Positions 37,650 through 50,100 of a stretch of DNA of 64,000 bases are shown piece after piece. The stretch is taken from positions 9,517,233 to 9,581,232 of the forward strand of contig NC_089320.1 in assembly GCF_036669915.1 (NCBI RefSeq), in the 5' to 3' direction. The translations under genes and the position numbers were made by a program. The stretch's first letter is position 1, and every line of letters starts with the position of its first letter. The notes under the pieces were generated by a model that had not been told where the DNA came from, did no database searches, and was given only the letters and a program-made list of their open reading frames with translations. The DNA is from Pocillopora verrucosa (Eukaryota; Cnidaria; Anthozoa; Scleractinia; Pocilloporidae).

Positions 37650-40360
37650 ATGGCTAAAACTCTCAATTCTGATGGCGCTTTACTGAATAAAATGGAGGTG
37701 AGTTTACGGACTGTTTTCCAACTTAATTATATATTCAAACTTCCTTTCAGCTCGGCGAGGTGAAGCTCTCCTCAGCCCCAAAAAATTAAGTCGTTAAAAA
37801 AGACATCATCCTCGATTCGAACGTTTCACACAAAAATTCAGAATATATATTTCGTCAAAGGTATTCTTGGTGCAATATGGTGAAAAGACAGAAATAGCTA
37901 TTTTTGTCACTATCGCGAGGTGGTTAGAACTTCCTGTTTCCTTTGAAATCCCCCTCGCGCAGCAGATGGTTCGATTTTGTTTTCTCTGTTGGTAATGCGA
38001 TGTCTGAATTTTATTTTCCTTTTTCTTTTAGTGGTTCAACTATCTAACCACCTGTAAAATGGATCGGTTTGCACAGGATCTTCTTCATGCAAACCAACCA
38101 CTCGTGCCCGAAGCAACTCCGGTACCTGGATTTGAGCGCTTGATATGTGCTCCTCACATCAGTCGAAATCAGAAAATTCACACCATGAGGCAACTAGGTT
38201 TGAAGTCGCTATATTTATGTCCTGAATCAACCTAAAACGTTCGTTTTCAGAATGCCTACTGCGTTCTAATTTAAAAATCGAAAGAGGAAAAAGTCTATAA
38301 CTTGAAAATATTCGAGTTTGTTTGTGTTTTAATTTGCAGTTGAGTTTCCTCAAGAAAAGTCCTTCTTGGATGATCTGTATGCCCTTCAAGGCGACGAAGT
38401 GGATGCTCTTTTCAATGGGATTTCGGCCAGTGGCTTTTCAGACCACTCTGTTTTCAATCCCGAACCAGAGAGATATAAAGGTATTATGACCTAATTTTTA
38501 CTCAGTTTGCAATTGTTGTGTTTTCCGTTTTGAAAACGTCATTCCTTGTTTCCAAGGCGACCTTATTCTAATTGGTTTCGAGTCTCCCTTCATTGACACC
38601 TGGTCCAATTCGTTAAGACTTCCTGTTTTCGTTTTTCAAAATCTTCAGCCTTATTATTAAAATTTTGACTTTGTTTTTTGAATTTTATGTTTTTTACTTT
38701 TTAGTATGACCGATTATTAAATTCTCATTCTTAAAAACTGATAGCATGATTCAGACATAAAAGGAATAAAGGAAAGACAGATGCATATTGGTTTTCTATC
38801 ATTATCATGAAGTGTTGCATCATGTCTAAAATTAAAAGAGGAGGTGATTATTTTTTAAGCGGTTGCTGCTTAATCTTTTTCTCCCCACATCTTATTTACA
38901 CCTCCCACAATTTATTAATTTCAGCCATGAACTTGTGATATTTAACCATTCAAAACTAAATTTCCTCATGTTTTGATTCTTATATTCTCATCACTCAGTT
39001 GATTAAAAATCAGTACACATTGAATGGAGAAGGTACATGGATCAGTTCTGGTTCAAAGGAATATCAAGTTCGCACAAGTCTAATCATATTACATGTTTAT
39101 TTAACATTCCTTTCATTTTTCAGATATTGATCACCTACCAGACCCAGCAGTCTTTGATGGGCTGCTAGATGAAGTACCCACTGTGCCATATACACCCAGT
39201 TTTGTCCCATTCGTCTCGAAAGAGGAGGCTAAGTTCCAAGTTTGTGGTGATTCAGTGTACAATTCACCTGCTAGCAGCAGCCCTCCCTACAGCCCACCTA
39301 CCAGTGAATCTGGTTCAAACACCAGTGCTGATGAAGGGATTCAAAGTGACCTTGAAAACATTGATGGTTAGTGAAAAGAAACCTCACCAAAACATACAGA
39401 CACTATTGGACATATAAGAACAGCCCAGTGACTTGACTGCTTTATTCAAACCTGTTTTCTTAAAGGGTATTACTCATAGGTGTGAATTCTAGAATATTTT
39501 GTGTTATGATAACCATTTGAATTGTTTCTTCTGCATGTAAACTTTGTTTTAGATTTTTTTCTGGATAGAGTGAGTCAATCTGCAGAGTCACCCTTATCAG
39601 TAAATGGTGAAGCTGTCACATGCAATATTAAACAAGGTATCATCATTTTATTCTCATTTTGAGTATCTTTAGTATTGTGAATTGATATCTTGATTTTTAC
39701 TCTGTTAACTCTAATTTTTAACAGAATCAACTGTGTCAGCTGTTGTGCCGAAGCCAGTGAGGAGACGAAAGCGTGGGCCAAGACCACTGGTCAAATATCG
39801 AGGTATGTGCAATAAGTATTGCAAGTTTGACACCTTTTTAGTTCTTTTTCATCTCTATTTCCTTCTTGTGAAATCACACAATTTGTCCAATTTTAAGGTA
39901 GGAACTTGTGTTTTTCCATCTTTTAGGTGATGGACCAATTCAACTGTGGCAGTTCCTACTGGAGTTAGTCACTGATCCTAAATGTTCAAAACTGATCAAG
40001 TGGACTCAGGATGAGGACTACGAGTTCAAGATCCTTCAGCCCTCAACAGTGGCTAGGATGTGGGGGAAAAAGAAAAATAAACCAACCATGAACTATGAGA
40101 AGCTGAGCCGTGGTATCCGTTACTACTATGGCAATTCAGTGATTGAGAAGGTTCATGGAAAAAGATATGTTTACAGGTTCTTGTGTGATATCCCCAAAAT
40201 TCTTGGCTATGATCCAATGGCCATTAAATGCGAAGACATTGTGGATGATGCTGTGTGTGGAGAAGCTGTACCTGAAGTCAATGATACACCACATGTTGCT
40301 CCTTCAGTTGAAGATAGCTTTCTTGCTGGATATCTTGACTTTAGTGTACTTTATAGTTAA
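37650..40360 (+). CDS. ETS-domain transcription factor
   Basis: Seven exons: 37650-37697, 38032-38197, 38340-38480, 39124-39366, 39553-39636, 39725-39802 and 39927-40360; all GT-AG with matching phases; 397 aa. The ETS winged-helix DNA-binding domain (about 257-342) sits near the C-terminus: [12 protein letters not shown], then [19 protein letters not shown] and [10 protein letters not shown], which contains the two arginines that contact GGAA, and KRYVYRF. Just before it is a basic segment RRRKRGPRP, a likely nuclear signal. The N-terminal part is acidic ([16 protein letters not shown]) and Ser/Pro-rich ([19 protein letters not shown]), as expected for an activation region with proline-directed phosphosites. 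No Pointed domain is evident. The domain is closest to the ETS/ERG/GABP group; subfamily is not assigned. The acceptor at 37640 implies a 5' UTR intron. Confidence 0.92.
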
Positions 40361-43198
40361 ATTCTTACAGTTTATGTTGAGACCCAAAACGTTATGTAAC
40401 GTTAAGTTGTGTTACTGTTATTGCAGTTATTGTTATTGCGGTGACACTTTTTGTAGCTTGTATCAAGCAGATTATGTGGTAGTCAGCCCAATGATTTATA
40501 AATCGTATCGATTTTATCCATGCAAATGTTGTGAAGTAAATTGTACAATCACTCTGCCACATCAAATTTGGTAAAGGCCCAGAGGGATTGGATGGTTTTC
40601 TTTGCAAGATTTGCAATAAACTGCATACTTTGTATGTGCTCTGTGAAAATAAAAAGATTGTATTTGTAAGTGTGAGATATATTTAGACGAATGAAAGGAA
40701 ATCTGTTTCCTTTTATTCTTTGCCATTTTAAAGGTCTTGCGATGTCTTGTGGATGCTGGCATGAAATGCTATGATTATAGTTACATCAATATTGTAAAAA
40801 ATACATAATTTCAATATTTACATTAGTACATGAGCTGCGTAATCCAAGGCTCATTCAGGTGTTAAGAGGAATGATGAATCTGTCTGTTTTCTAGGAAGTT
40901 GAAAAATATTTGCCATATCTTTGAAAGTTATTTCTATACACAATTTAAAGTAATAAATAATTATTGTTACACTGAACCAGTGAGCACTGTACTTTTTGCC
41001 TTTATATTGCTACCAGGTAGCTTTATTTGTTACAAATTAGTGTCTGTAATATGCTATTGAGTGGGTGGAAATAAAATGCTTCTTAAATGTACTTGAATGT
41101 GACAGTTATCTGAATATGTAATTATTGTACAGCATAGCAATGGTTTTGTGATCAGGCTGTAGTAATACATTGTCACAGTAGGTATGTGATGGTGGTTGAA
41201 ACTTGAGAATATCATCTCACAGTTGAACTCTTAGAGTCATGGTCAAGGTACTAGTTTTTAACATTTGGAGATATCTCATCTCAACAGATGCTTGACAAAA
41301 ACTTGGTTTCAGCTAGGTCTTTAAAATCTTTCTGAGAGAAATCAATCTGAATATTTTGTCTCAAGTACTATGTTGGATTGCTATTAAATTATAATTTGGT
41401 TTTCTGTCCAAAATTGATAAATAATTGTATTTGTTTGAAATATTTCTTTGTTTTTGATTATTTAAATTCATTTTAGCAACTTTCAGTTGGGATGACACTG
41501 AGGTGAAGCGGTCTCAATAAATTTAGAAGGCTAGAATTGAGTGGGACAAAAACATTTCAATTTCTCTTCTGACAACTTTCAGAATGGAAGTCACATGGCA
41601 CTTATTTTTTAGTAGAATGCAGATAGGAAAAATAGTAAGGTTAAAAAATTTCATACTTCTATTTCTTTGTTAGAATTACTAAATACTCCCAGTGACACTT
41701 TCTTGAAAGCTCAATTGAAAGCCAACTATAAAATACAAAAAAACTAGGAGGAAAACCAGACTATTAAAAAAAAATCCAAGGAGAAATCGAGAAATCCTTA
41801 AGGCCCTTTTCCAAAACAAATTCATGAGGAAGTGTAATTCTCCTCTCAAAGTAATGAATTACTCCTGAAGTTACCAGTACTATGTAACTAAATCCTTTAA
41901 AAAATTCTTCCAAATTTAGAACAGGAAATTATATATACAAACCACTTTTCCACTCAAGACATATAAAATGGGTTTAGCCAATGCTCCTCATCTTTCGCTG
42001 GCAAGGAGTTAGTTTTAGAGTTTTATCACTGTACTAAGAAGAAATAAGATAAATTTGTCTTCACAGTTATCTAGTATGTATAGGGTGCACAAAACTTGAA
42101 AATGAAAAGCCCAGCACAATGACTTTATGGCTATAAATTCTACATAAAGAGGGAAACTTGTCATACTGATAATTCTAATTTGAACAGAAAGCTCTAAAAA
42201 ATATATTATTATAATTAGTATCTTATATTTCAAATATACCCTTATTACACAGCAGTTTTTGTTAGAATGTTGAGTACAATTCAAGATTTATTTAGATTTT
42301 ATCAACTAATAAGCTGTGGGAGTAGCTTTGGAAAGTAATATAATCTCCTTAACCAAACAGATCCATATCTAAACTAATTAGTGCAATCAAAGCAGTCACA
42401 GTAATACATGCTTGTTGCTGGCCTGCCAAGCTTTAGGGTCTTCGGGGCACTAAACAAGAATAAAGACAGCTAAAGCAAAGACAAGAGTGAGGGGTACCAC
42501 CACAGACACTGATGGACCTCTTGAACCTGAACAATCACAGAACAGTTTGTCAAATAAAACTTGTCCTGTTACGCACATAAAAAACATAATTATAAACTTT
42601 CATTGAGTGTTGGTGGCAAGTGCAGAACAAAATGCAAAGAAGAAGGGCCTTACAAGAAAACAAAACTTAGGCATCCAATTTGAAGGCAAATATTTTTAAT
42701 TGACCTTTTATGGGGGAGAAAACACAATGCATTAATTTTGGCAAGGAGATAACAGGAGAATTCTATTTTGAAAATAATAAATTGAACACTTGACTTTGTT
42801 TGATGCAAACAAAATCCTTTGTGAATATTGATGAACACCTTTTCTTGCCAATAAGTCCTGAAAAACAGCCAATAGCAAAAGGAAAGCTTAAAGGTGGCTA
42901 GATGTATTCTCATTCAAGTCTCAGTGGCTTTTTCTAGTGTTCTAATCTGTTCTAACTTGTGGTTCTTAAATTCTTTATGGATGCCTTCAGCATGTAAACA
43001 GTGCCATGGAGCATTTGGATACTTTAGGTGATAAACATTCACTAATCAATTTCTTTCAAAACATGCAATCTGAGCCAAAAAAATGATAATTAGTTTTTTC
43101 ATAAAATATTTACTAGATACATGCTACTTTTAGGGAGAATAACCACAAGTAATATCAAAAATCCCATTATAGCAACATTTTAATCTGGTTGCTCTCCA
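40361..43198. other. Intergenic between ETS and CPTP (3' regions of both)
   Basis: Convergent 3' flanks of the plus-strand ETS gene and minus-strand CPTP gene; AT-rich with no recognisable coding or repeat sequence. Confidence 0.45.
40648..40653 (+). terminator. Candidate poly(A) signal for the ETS gene
   Basis: AATAAA about 290 nt after the ETS stop codon; plausible 3' end, no transcript evidence. Confidence 0.4.
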
Positions 43199-43834
43199 TT
43201 AAGGAAGGTCATGCAGATTATGCTTGGTGTAAAGTTCCTCTGTAAAATCGTAAACTTGTTTCATTGCATCTGAAACTTCTTTCAATAACTGCTTGGTTTT
43301 GCCCTTATCCATGTTTGGTTGTGCAATTTTCTTGATGAAATCTCCGACTTTCGGCAATGTGTACATAGCCCATAATGCCGCCTTTCGAATTATCCACGGA
43401 TGGAAGTTAGCCAAAGATTCATTATAAGCATCTTTAGCCATGTAATAAGAGGAATCGTCGTCTGTTGATTGGCTTAATTTACTCATGAAGAGCATAGTGA
43501 AAGCAAGAGCCCGGTGCAATCTTAGAAGAGTTCTTGATCCTGACAGAGGGTGCGTTGTTTTCCGTGTCAAATCATTTTCGATTTCAAAATCAAGCATTGC
43601 TTGAATGAACACATACTTCTCTCCGTGTTTTGACTTTCGATAATCTTGAAGAATGCCCATTTTTTCTCTCACATCCGATGTAATGAATCCAAACACAGTC
43701 CCAAGCATATCGAAAAATATACAAAGTTCTCCATATCCTCGTATGTATTCGTCCATGACAAGGCTTCCGTCTTCTTGAAGTGTTTTTTTGAAGGCATCAA
43801 GAACGATGGCGAGTTCAAACTTTCTCTCAGTCAT
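43199..43834 (-). CDS. CPTP: Ceramide-1-phosphate transfer protein (GLTP fold)
   Basis: A single-exon 211-aa protein (human CPTP 214 aa). It covers the whole glycolipid-transfer-protein fold. The residues that in human CPTP bind the phosphate and amide of ceramide-1-phosphate are conserved with the right spacing: D54 and K58 (SDVREK), R101 and R105 (RTLLRLHRAL) and H145 (NFHPW). The C-terminus LYTKHNLHDLP matches the family end. Known role: non-vesicular movement of ceramide-1-phosphate between trans-Golgi, plasma membrane and other membranes, affecting eicosanoid production and autophagy. It is transcribed divergently from INTS11, with start codons 280 bp apart, which suggests a shared promoter. 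No odd feature seen. Confidence 0.95.
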   Translation of the reverse strand: MTERKFELAIVLDAFKKTLQEDGSLVMDEYIRGYGELCIFFDMLGTVFGFITSDVREKMGILQDYRKSKHGEKYVFIQAMLDFEIENDLTRKTTHPLSGSRTLLRLHRALAFTMLFMSKLSQSTDDDSSYYMAKDAYNESLANFHPWIIRKAALWAMYTLPKVGDFIKKIAQPNMDKGKTKQLLKEVSDAMKQVYDFTEELYTKHNLHDLP

Positions 43835-44114
43835 AATAATTAAAGTTATAGACCTTTGAGTAGGGTAATCTCTTCTTTGTCGTTACTACGCAAATTATTT
43901 ATGAGCTATTTTCATACCGCCGGCTGAGGCCGTTTCGACGCGTATAAGCCATTTTAAATACCTGCGGTTTCATCTCTATAAAACAAGCTTACCCCTGTAC
44001 TGCGCATATATCAAGGGGGGAGAACCCTGACCACATTGCTGGACGACTGAGCTGACGGCTGAGCTCACACGATGAGATGTGACTCCATGGAGTTTTGAAC
44101 CCTAATTTAAAAGA
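43835..44114. promoter_or_regulatory. Putative bidirectional CPTP/INTS11 promoter
   Basis: The 280 bp between the two divergent start codons must hold both 5' UTRs and both core promoters. It has a locally GC-richer patch (GCCGGCTGAGGCCGTTTCGA near 43920). No TATA box is convincingly placed for either gene. Confidence 0.6.
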
Positions 44115-47100
44115 ATGCCAGAGATTAAAGTAGTTCCGTTAGGTATGTATAGTGAGGTTTTTGATATTTCTTTCGTGTGAAGATTTTTCGCTCAGTGGTA
44201 CCTCCTTTCAGAAGGCCCCACGCGATCAGGGCAAGTGTTCCTTTGCCTTGGAATAGGGGTTGAATTGGGTTAACACTTGTGACAAATTAACTGGCTATAA
44301 AAATATGTTTATATCATTCTGGCTTGGAATCTACAGAAGTTTTTATTTCAAGAAGTAAGATGATGTAAAGAAAAAAGTTCGACATAAACCTTTACTATCC
44401 TTTGTTTTGAAGGATTGGTAAGATTTCTCTCTAACCCTATACTTTTGTAAGACAAAGCTGTAATCCCAAAGGCAGTCAATTATTTCAGACTATTTTCGCC
44501 AATGTCTTTTTTTCCAAGAATTGTATGCATAATGGAGAATGGGGCTGTATGGCAATAGGCCTTTAATGCATGTTTAAATTTACTCCTAAGCCTCATGTTC
44601 AAGGCACTGACTGTTGGATTTTAATCAGAGAGTATTACTTAAACACTTAAATCAAAAGAATACCATGAAAACAACAAGAAAGCAACAAGTACTATGGAAT
44701 ATTTTAGTACAAACAAGGCTTGGGGTGAATTTCAGTAAATAACATCATCATGCATCAGAGCTATTTTGCCTTAAATTCTGCAAAGTTCAGTACATTTTTA
44801 TTTATCAATGTCTGTGCTATCTGCAGTCTTAAAATAGAGTATACTGGTTTCATTTAGAACACTGTTATGACATACACAATTCCTCTCTAATGAGAAGATT
44901 CTCTCTACCTTTACAAACTATCAGTGGACCTGATTTGAAGTTGTATTAGACTGAGTTTCAATGTAGGCATCTCATGGAAATTGTTGCATGGCCTTAGCAC
45001 CAGGTTAGACAAGACCCATTTTCTGGTACTGAGGCTGTCATCAACGTAATCAGTATACACTTATTGATCTTAACAACACTTTAGGGAGTCAATCACATTT
45101 CAGTAGTTAAAGTATCCCTTGAATGGTGTTAAAGCTGAGACTTCTCAGCACAGAAAAGTGTCATGTCCCCCTGATTAGATGACTGTGTTCCTTTGAGGTG
45201 CCTTGATAAAAGCTTGTGGCTGTCCAAAATTCTACTTACCTTTCTCTGTCTTCCTTGTGGGGATCTAAGGCAAAAAATAAACAATTGCCTCTACTTGATT
45301 AGTATGTTCAGGGATGTCATAAAGGGCTGTGCACCAGGCATATTTTATATAGTATCCTTCCCTTCTTTTTTAGAAGACTGTCTAGCTGTGTTTTAACTGT
45401 AACTAACTGTTTTTTCTATTGGTATTGCAATTTGTGGGAATCATCTATCCAGGAGCTGGGCAAGGTATGTAGCACTTTACCATAGGTTTTTTTTGAGTTA
45501 CTGTAGTTACTTAATAATGAAAAAACCCATGTGCTGAAATATATATTGCTATTATCCTAAAAAATGATCCCAAATATCTACTTGTGAATTTACTTTATGA
45601 CATTTTCTTTCTTTTGTTCAATGTTAAATATTTTTAGATATAAAAAATAAATCAATATTCACGAATTTAATGTAATGCCATGTGTTGTTAGTTGTTATTA
45701 GGCCACAAACTGCTATATGCTGCTTAGAATGATTAGGGAGATTAAAGTGTCTAGCTACTGGTTTGGATGTGTCCTTGTCATTTCTTTGTATATCACAAAG
45801 GTGTTCTCAGAATTGGTCACTTAGTTGTCTTCCTGTTACATCAATGTATTACTTCTTATAATAAGAGCAAGTTATGCAATCAATGACACTGATGGAGGTG
45901 CATGTGAAGTGATTAGTGATCTTAATAGGTCTCTTAGTTCTCAACATTTTCTCTACAATGTGAATGAAAGGATAAGTTTTGCATCATGAGTGAGCGCATC
46001 TGAAAATTCCAGGTTGGTCATTGGTTTGAAATGAACTTCTGACCAGAAAGTTGCCTATGTTTTTGTAAAGTTTGAATGAACTTAGTGGAGGTTGTGAAAA
46101 TATAGTACCAGTCTCTAAATCATTTTGAAGTAATTTAAAGTTTTTAAGAATAATAGATTTAACTGTGTGGTTGCGAGGGTGAGATATAATAGTGAATGGA
46201 GTGCAATCAGTATTTTCTTTCTGTGCCTGCCACTCAATTTGTTGGCAGGCACATTGGTAGCCTACTTGAACAACAGAAACAGGATAGCCACATTTATCAA
46301 AAAACTGGCTCATTGCCACTGATTTTTTTGGAAAAACCAGAGTTGTCACCACAAAAACAACAAAGCCTGTAGTGAGGAACTGTGAAAAAGGTATGGAAGT
46401 CTAGATGTGTGATGGATGTGAAGATGAATACAGTAAGTAACTATGTGAGTCTGTAGGTTTGTGGTAAACACTAGTGCATAGACCATCTATATTGTTTGAT
46501 AATTGAGCTATGTTATTGTTTATTTTGAAGATGTTGGACGTAGCTGTATCCTTGTTACTATTGGTGGGAAGAATATCATGCTTGACTGTGGAATGCACAT
46601 GGGTTATAATGATGAGGTGTGTGTGCGGTTTTCAGTTCAATGTAATGTTCAATGAGTAAAGGAAAGTTGATTCAATTGTTGTTTCCTTTCTTTGACCTGC
46701 CAAACCTTCTCAAGGTGTTCGTATTTGAATACTCTATGTCATTACTCAATTTGATATGATAGAATCTATTACTTTCAACAAATTGCAATTTTTCACAGAG
46801 GAGATTCCCAGATTTCTCATACATCACTCGAGCTGGGCGCTTAACACAACATTTGGATTGTGTGATTATCAGGTTAGTAGAGTGGGTATTCTTTACCTCT
46901 GTCAGTAATTTTGCTATAGCCCATGAGGCTTAAAGAAAACCAAAGTCTCTTGCAAAAATTACTGATGAATTAATGTGTTAAGGTTATTATAAAGGTTGAC
47001 ATTTCAGGGCATGGAAAGTTTTGCCCAAGTAAAATGTGAAAGACTTCACTTGGTCTTCTGCCTGTCAGGCAACTGGGGAGAAAACTTGCATTTGAAGATG

Positions 47101-50100
47101 AGGATAATGATCAAGGGTTTGTCTTGGATAAGTGGGTGAGAGCTTTTTGAACCTGTGGAAAGGGTGTAACAAAGTAGTACATTGGGGCTTTGTCTTCCTG
47201 AGTTGCAAGAGTTTAAAAACATCTCAGCGTGTGCGTTACAGGACCTTAAAAAAAAGAAGAACAGCATCCATGTGCTGATTATATTCATGAGGTGGTACAG
47301 AAGCTGGTGTTGTACTGTGCAGCATTTTGGCAATGACTTCATAATGACCAGTAGTTGTTTTTATCGTAACAGCCACTTTCACTTGGACCACTGTGGTGCT
47401 TTACCATATTTCTCAGAGATGGTTGGATATGATGGTCCCATTTACATGACTCACCCAACTAAAGCAATATGTCCTATTCTTCTGGTAAGCTGAAACAATG
47501 TTAAACACATAACAGAGCTATCGAGATCTGAATTTCAATGGGTTTCAAATCACCTTTCTTAAAGTAAGCTTTTATCTTTCATTGAACCCTTGTGATAATA
47601 GTAAAGTATTCAAATTCTAATTAACTGACATTCTATCTTTGTCCCACTTTTATAGATCAATATAAATCAGTGACTGAGTTCAAAAGCTGTAATGTTTCTG
47701 GTCTCCTTTTTGCTGTCCAGAATACTTTTTCAATTAGGAACTCTTACCAAATATAAAGGGTATAAAGAAGAGTGATTCTCACAGTTTGTTGGTCCTTTGA
47801 CAAGAAATATAGATCAGAGTTATCAAAGCAGCTATTTGATTCCATCTTTCTACAGTATGCTGTTTTTAGTTTACATGTTATGATCTAATTTACTTTCCCT
47901 TTGGTAACTTACGTGGCACTCTAAATAGTTCAAAATTCATTGAAGACACTTTCTCACTTAGAAATACCAGTAAAAATATTACTTTTATTTATTATCAGGA
48001 AGACTATAGAAAAATTACAGTTGAAAGGAAAGGAGAAACCAATTTTTTCACTTCACAGGCAAGTTCTAAGGGCAGCTTTTGAAATTGTATGGAATTATTT
48101 ATTGTTCATAGTATAATTACATAAATACTGAAAACAATTGCACAGATATGTGTATAAAGGATCTTCAGGTGCTGTACTTGTCTGGTGAGTGCTTAAATGG
48201 ATGACTTCAACCCATAAATTTATTTTTTCCTCTTGCTTGTTTGTTTTATGTGAATTATTTACTAGGTTATTTTTAAAGTGATTTTTGTCACTGACAGGCT
48301 CTAAGCTCCTTAGTAAATAATTTCCATAACTTCATTCTGTTAAAAATCCCTGTTCACTCTCCATTCAAAACTCATCAAGCATTATTAGTTATTTGCAGTC
48401 TCAATAAAGAAATTTAATGGGAATCATGTCTTGCATATATTTAGATTGTGTAAGAAAGGAAAGTATGCATCATTGCACAGTTGCTGGTATTTAAACTAGG
48501 TGGTTCAAGGGATGGATTTCTTTTTGATGTCTTCAGAAAGTTTTGGTTTGTTTGTGGAAGTCCATGGCTGTCTTCAGATATAATTTGGTTCCCTTCAGAA
48601 AGTCTTGAAGAATCATGCCTATGACAAGCATACTCTGTAAATGACAAGCTGCTATTATAAAATGGAGGTATAATTCTTTCACAAGTTAGTCACCAAATAT
48701 GTAACAATAAACATTTTCTTTTTCTTTAGATGATCAAGGATTGCATGAAAAAGGTCATAACTGTCAATCTACACCAGACAGTAAAGGTAAATTAATCATT
48801 TAGAGTTTTTTTTTTGTTCATAGCACTTTAGCCAGTTATACCCACACCATCCCAAACATTTTTTAGTTTTTCAACAATTCATATGTTGGTGATATCACTA
48901 ACTGCAAGATTTACACTTTTTTATATGAGTCAGACATGTATGTAACTGATAAGTTCAAGATAGATTAAAACAAGAACCTCTGGAGATTATTTTACTAAGT
49001 TTTGTTGCTTTCCTATTCAGTGATAGTTGTCTTTTTGTTGGAATGGCTTTAATCTCTTTTGATTTAGTACAAAATAGGCCAAGAAATTCCCAAGTTTAGG
49101 TAGAAGTAGCAAAAGATGTAATCAACTTGTGAAATGCTCATGATGTTCTGGATGAAAGGATGAAAATGTAAGTCAATAGTGCATAACTACATTTGCTGTG
49201 GGTTTTTTTCTGTTGAACAGGTTGATGATGAACTGGAAATCAAGGCATACTATGCAGGTCATGTTCTAGGAGCAGCCATGTTTCACATGAAAGTTGGGAC
49301 TGAATCACTGGTATATACTGTAAGTGCTATCAATATGTTTGTGATTGTTTTCTAGCATTTAATGGCCCAGGATATTGGTTGCTTTTCATGAGGTGTCTGC
49401 CTGCAGCTATGTCACACAATGTATGGCAATCATGTAGCATGTTAGAAACTTGCCAAAATAAAACAAAGAGTTTGAGTTTTCTTTTGAAAGATATCAGTTC
49501 TCTGTACTTATCATCATCATTAGGTCTATGTTCAGACAACACAGAAAAAAAAATTGGCACCATTTCTTGACATACTAATGGGCTACATGTAAGCCTTAAA
49601 TAAATATGTATGACATGAATCTCCAAAAACAAATAATATCACTCACTTACTCCATAGGTCAGGGGCATGGTCAAAGATTTAGTGTGTCAAGCAATATTGC
49701 AAAATTGCCTTTATTTTCTAGCTTGTCTGAGTCTGTGAGAAGTCTACATAGTTCTCCTTCATATAACTGATTGATTATCTTTCTCCTCCTAACAGGGTGA
49801 CTACAATATGACTCCTGACAGACATTTGGGGTGAGAAATTTTTTACATGTTCTAAGGATTAGGAACAAAGTTCAGATACTGCTTTTCTTGTTAGTCTGTT
49901 CATTTGAATGTTTTATTGGTTTTTTGTGTTTTTGTAATCCTTCATGATCACAATGTTACTAGTCTTATGAGGTAATGAAAACAAGAAAAATATTTGACCA
50001 TGCAGGAGAAAAATAATTAATTCCTAAGTTCCAGTACAGAGTGTAGATAGATCAATGCCATTCTGTGTACCTTAGTTAGGACCTTTACTCTAAATATGCA

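Noticed and set aside
39169-39417. Alternative reading frame over ETS exon 4
   Set aside because: The frame consistent with both splice phases encodes the Ser/Pro-rich ETS region; the alternative runs through the intron.
47046-47342. Minus-strand ORF in INTS11 intron 4
   Set aside because: Could be a fragment of a mobile element, but no recognisable motif and interrupted by a poly-T/Phe run.
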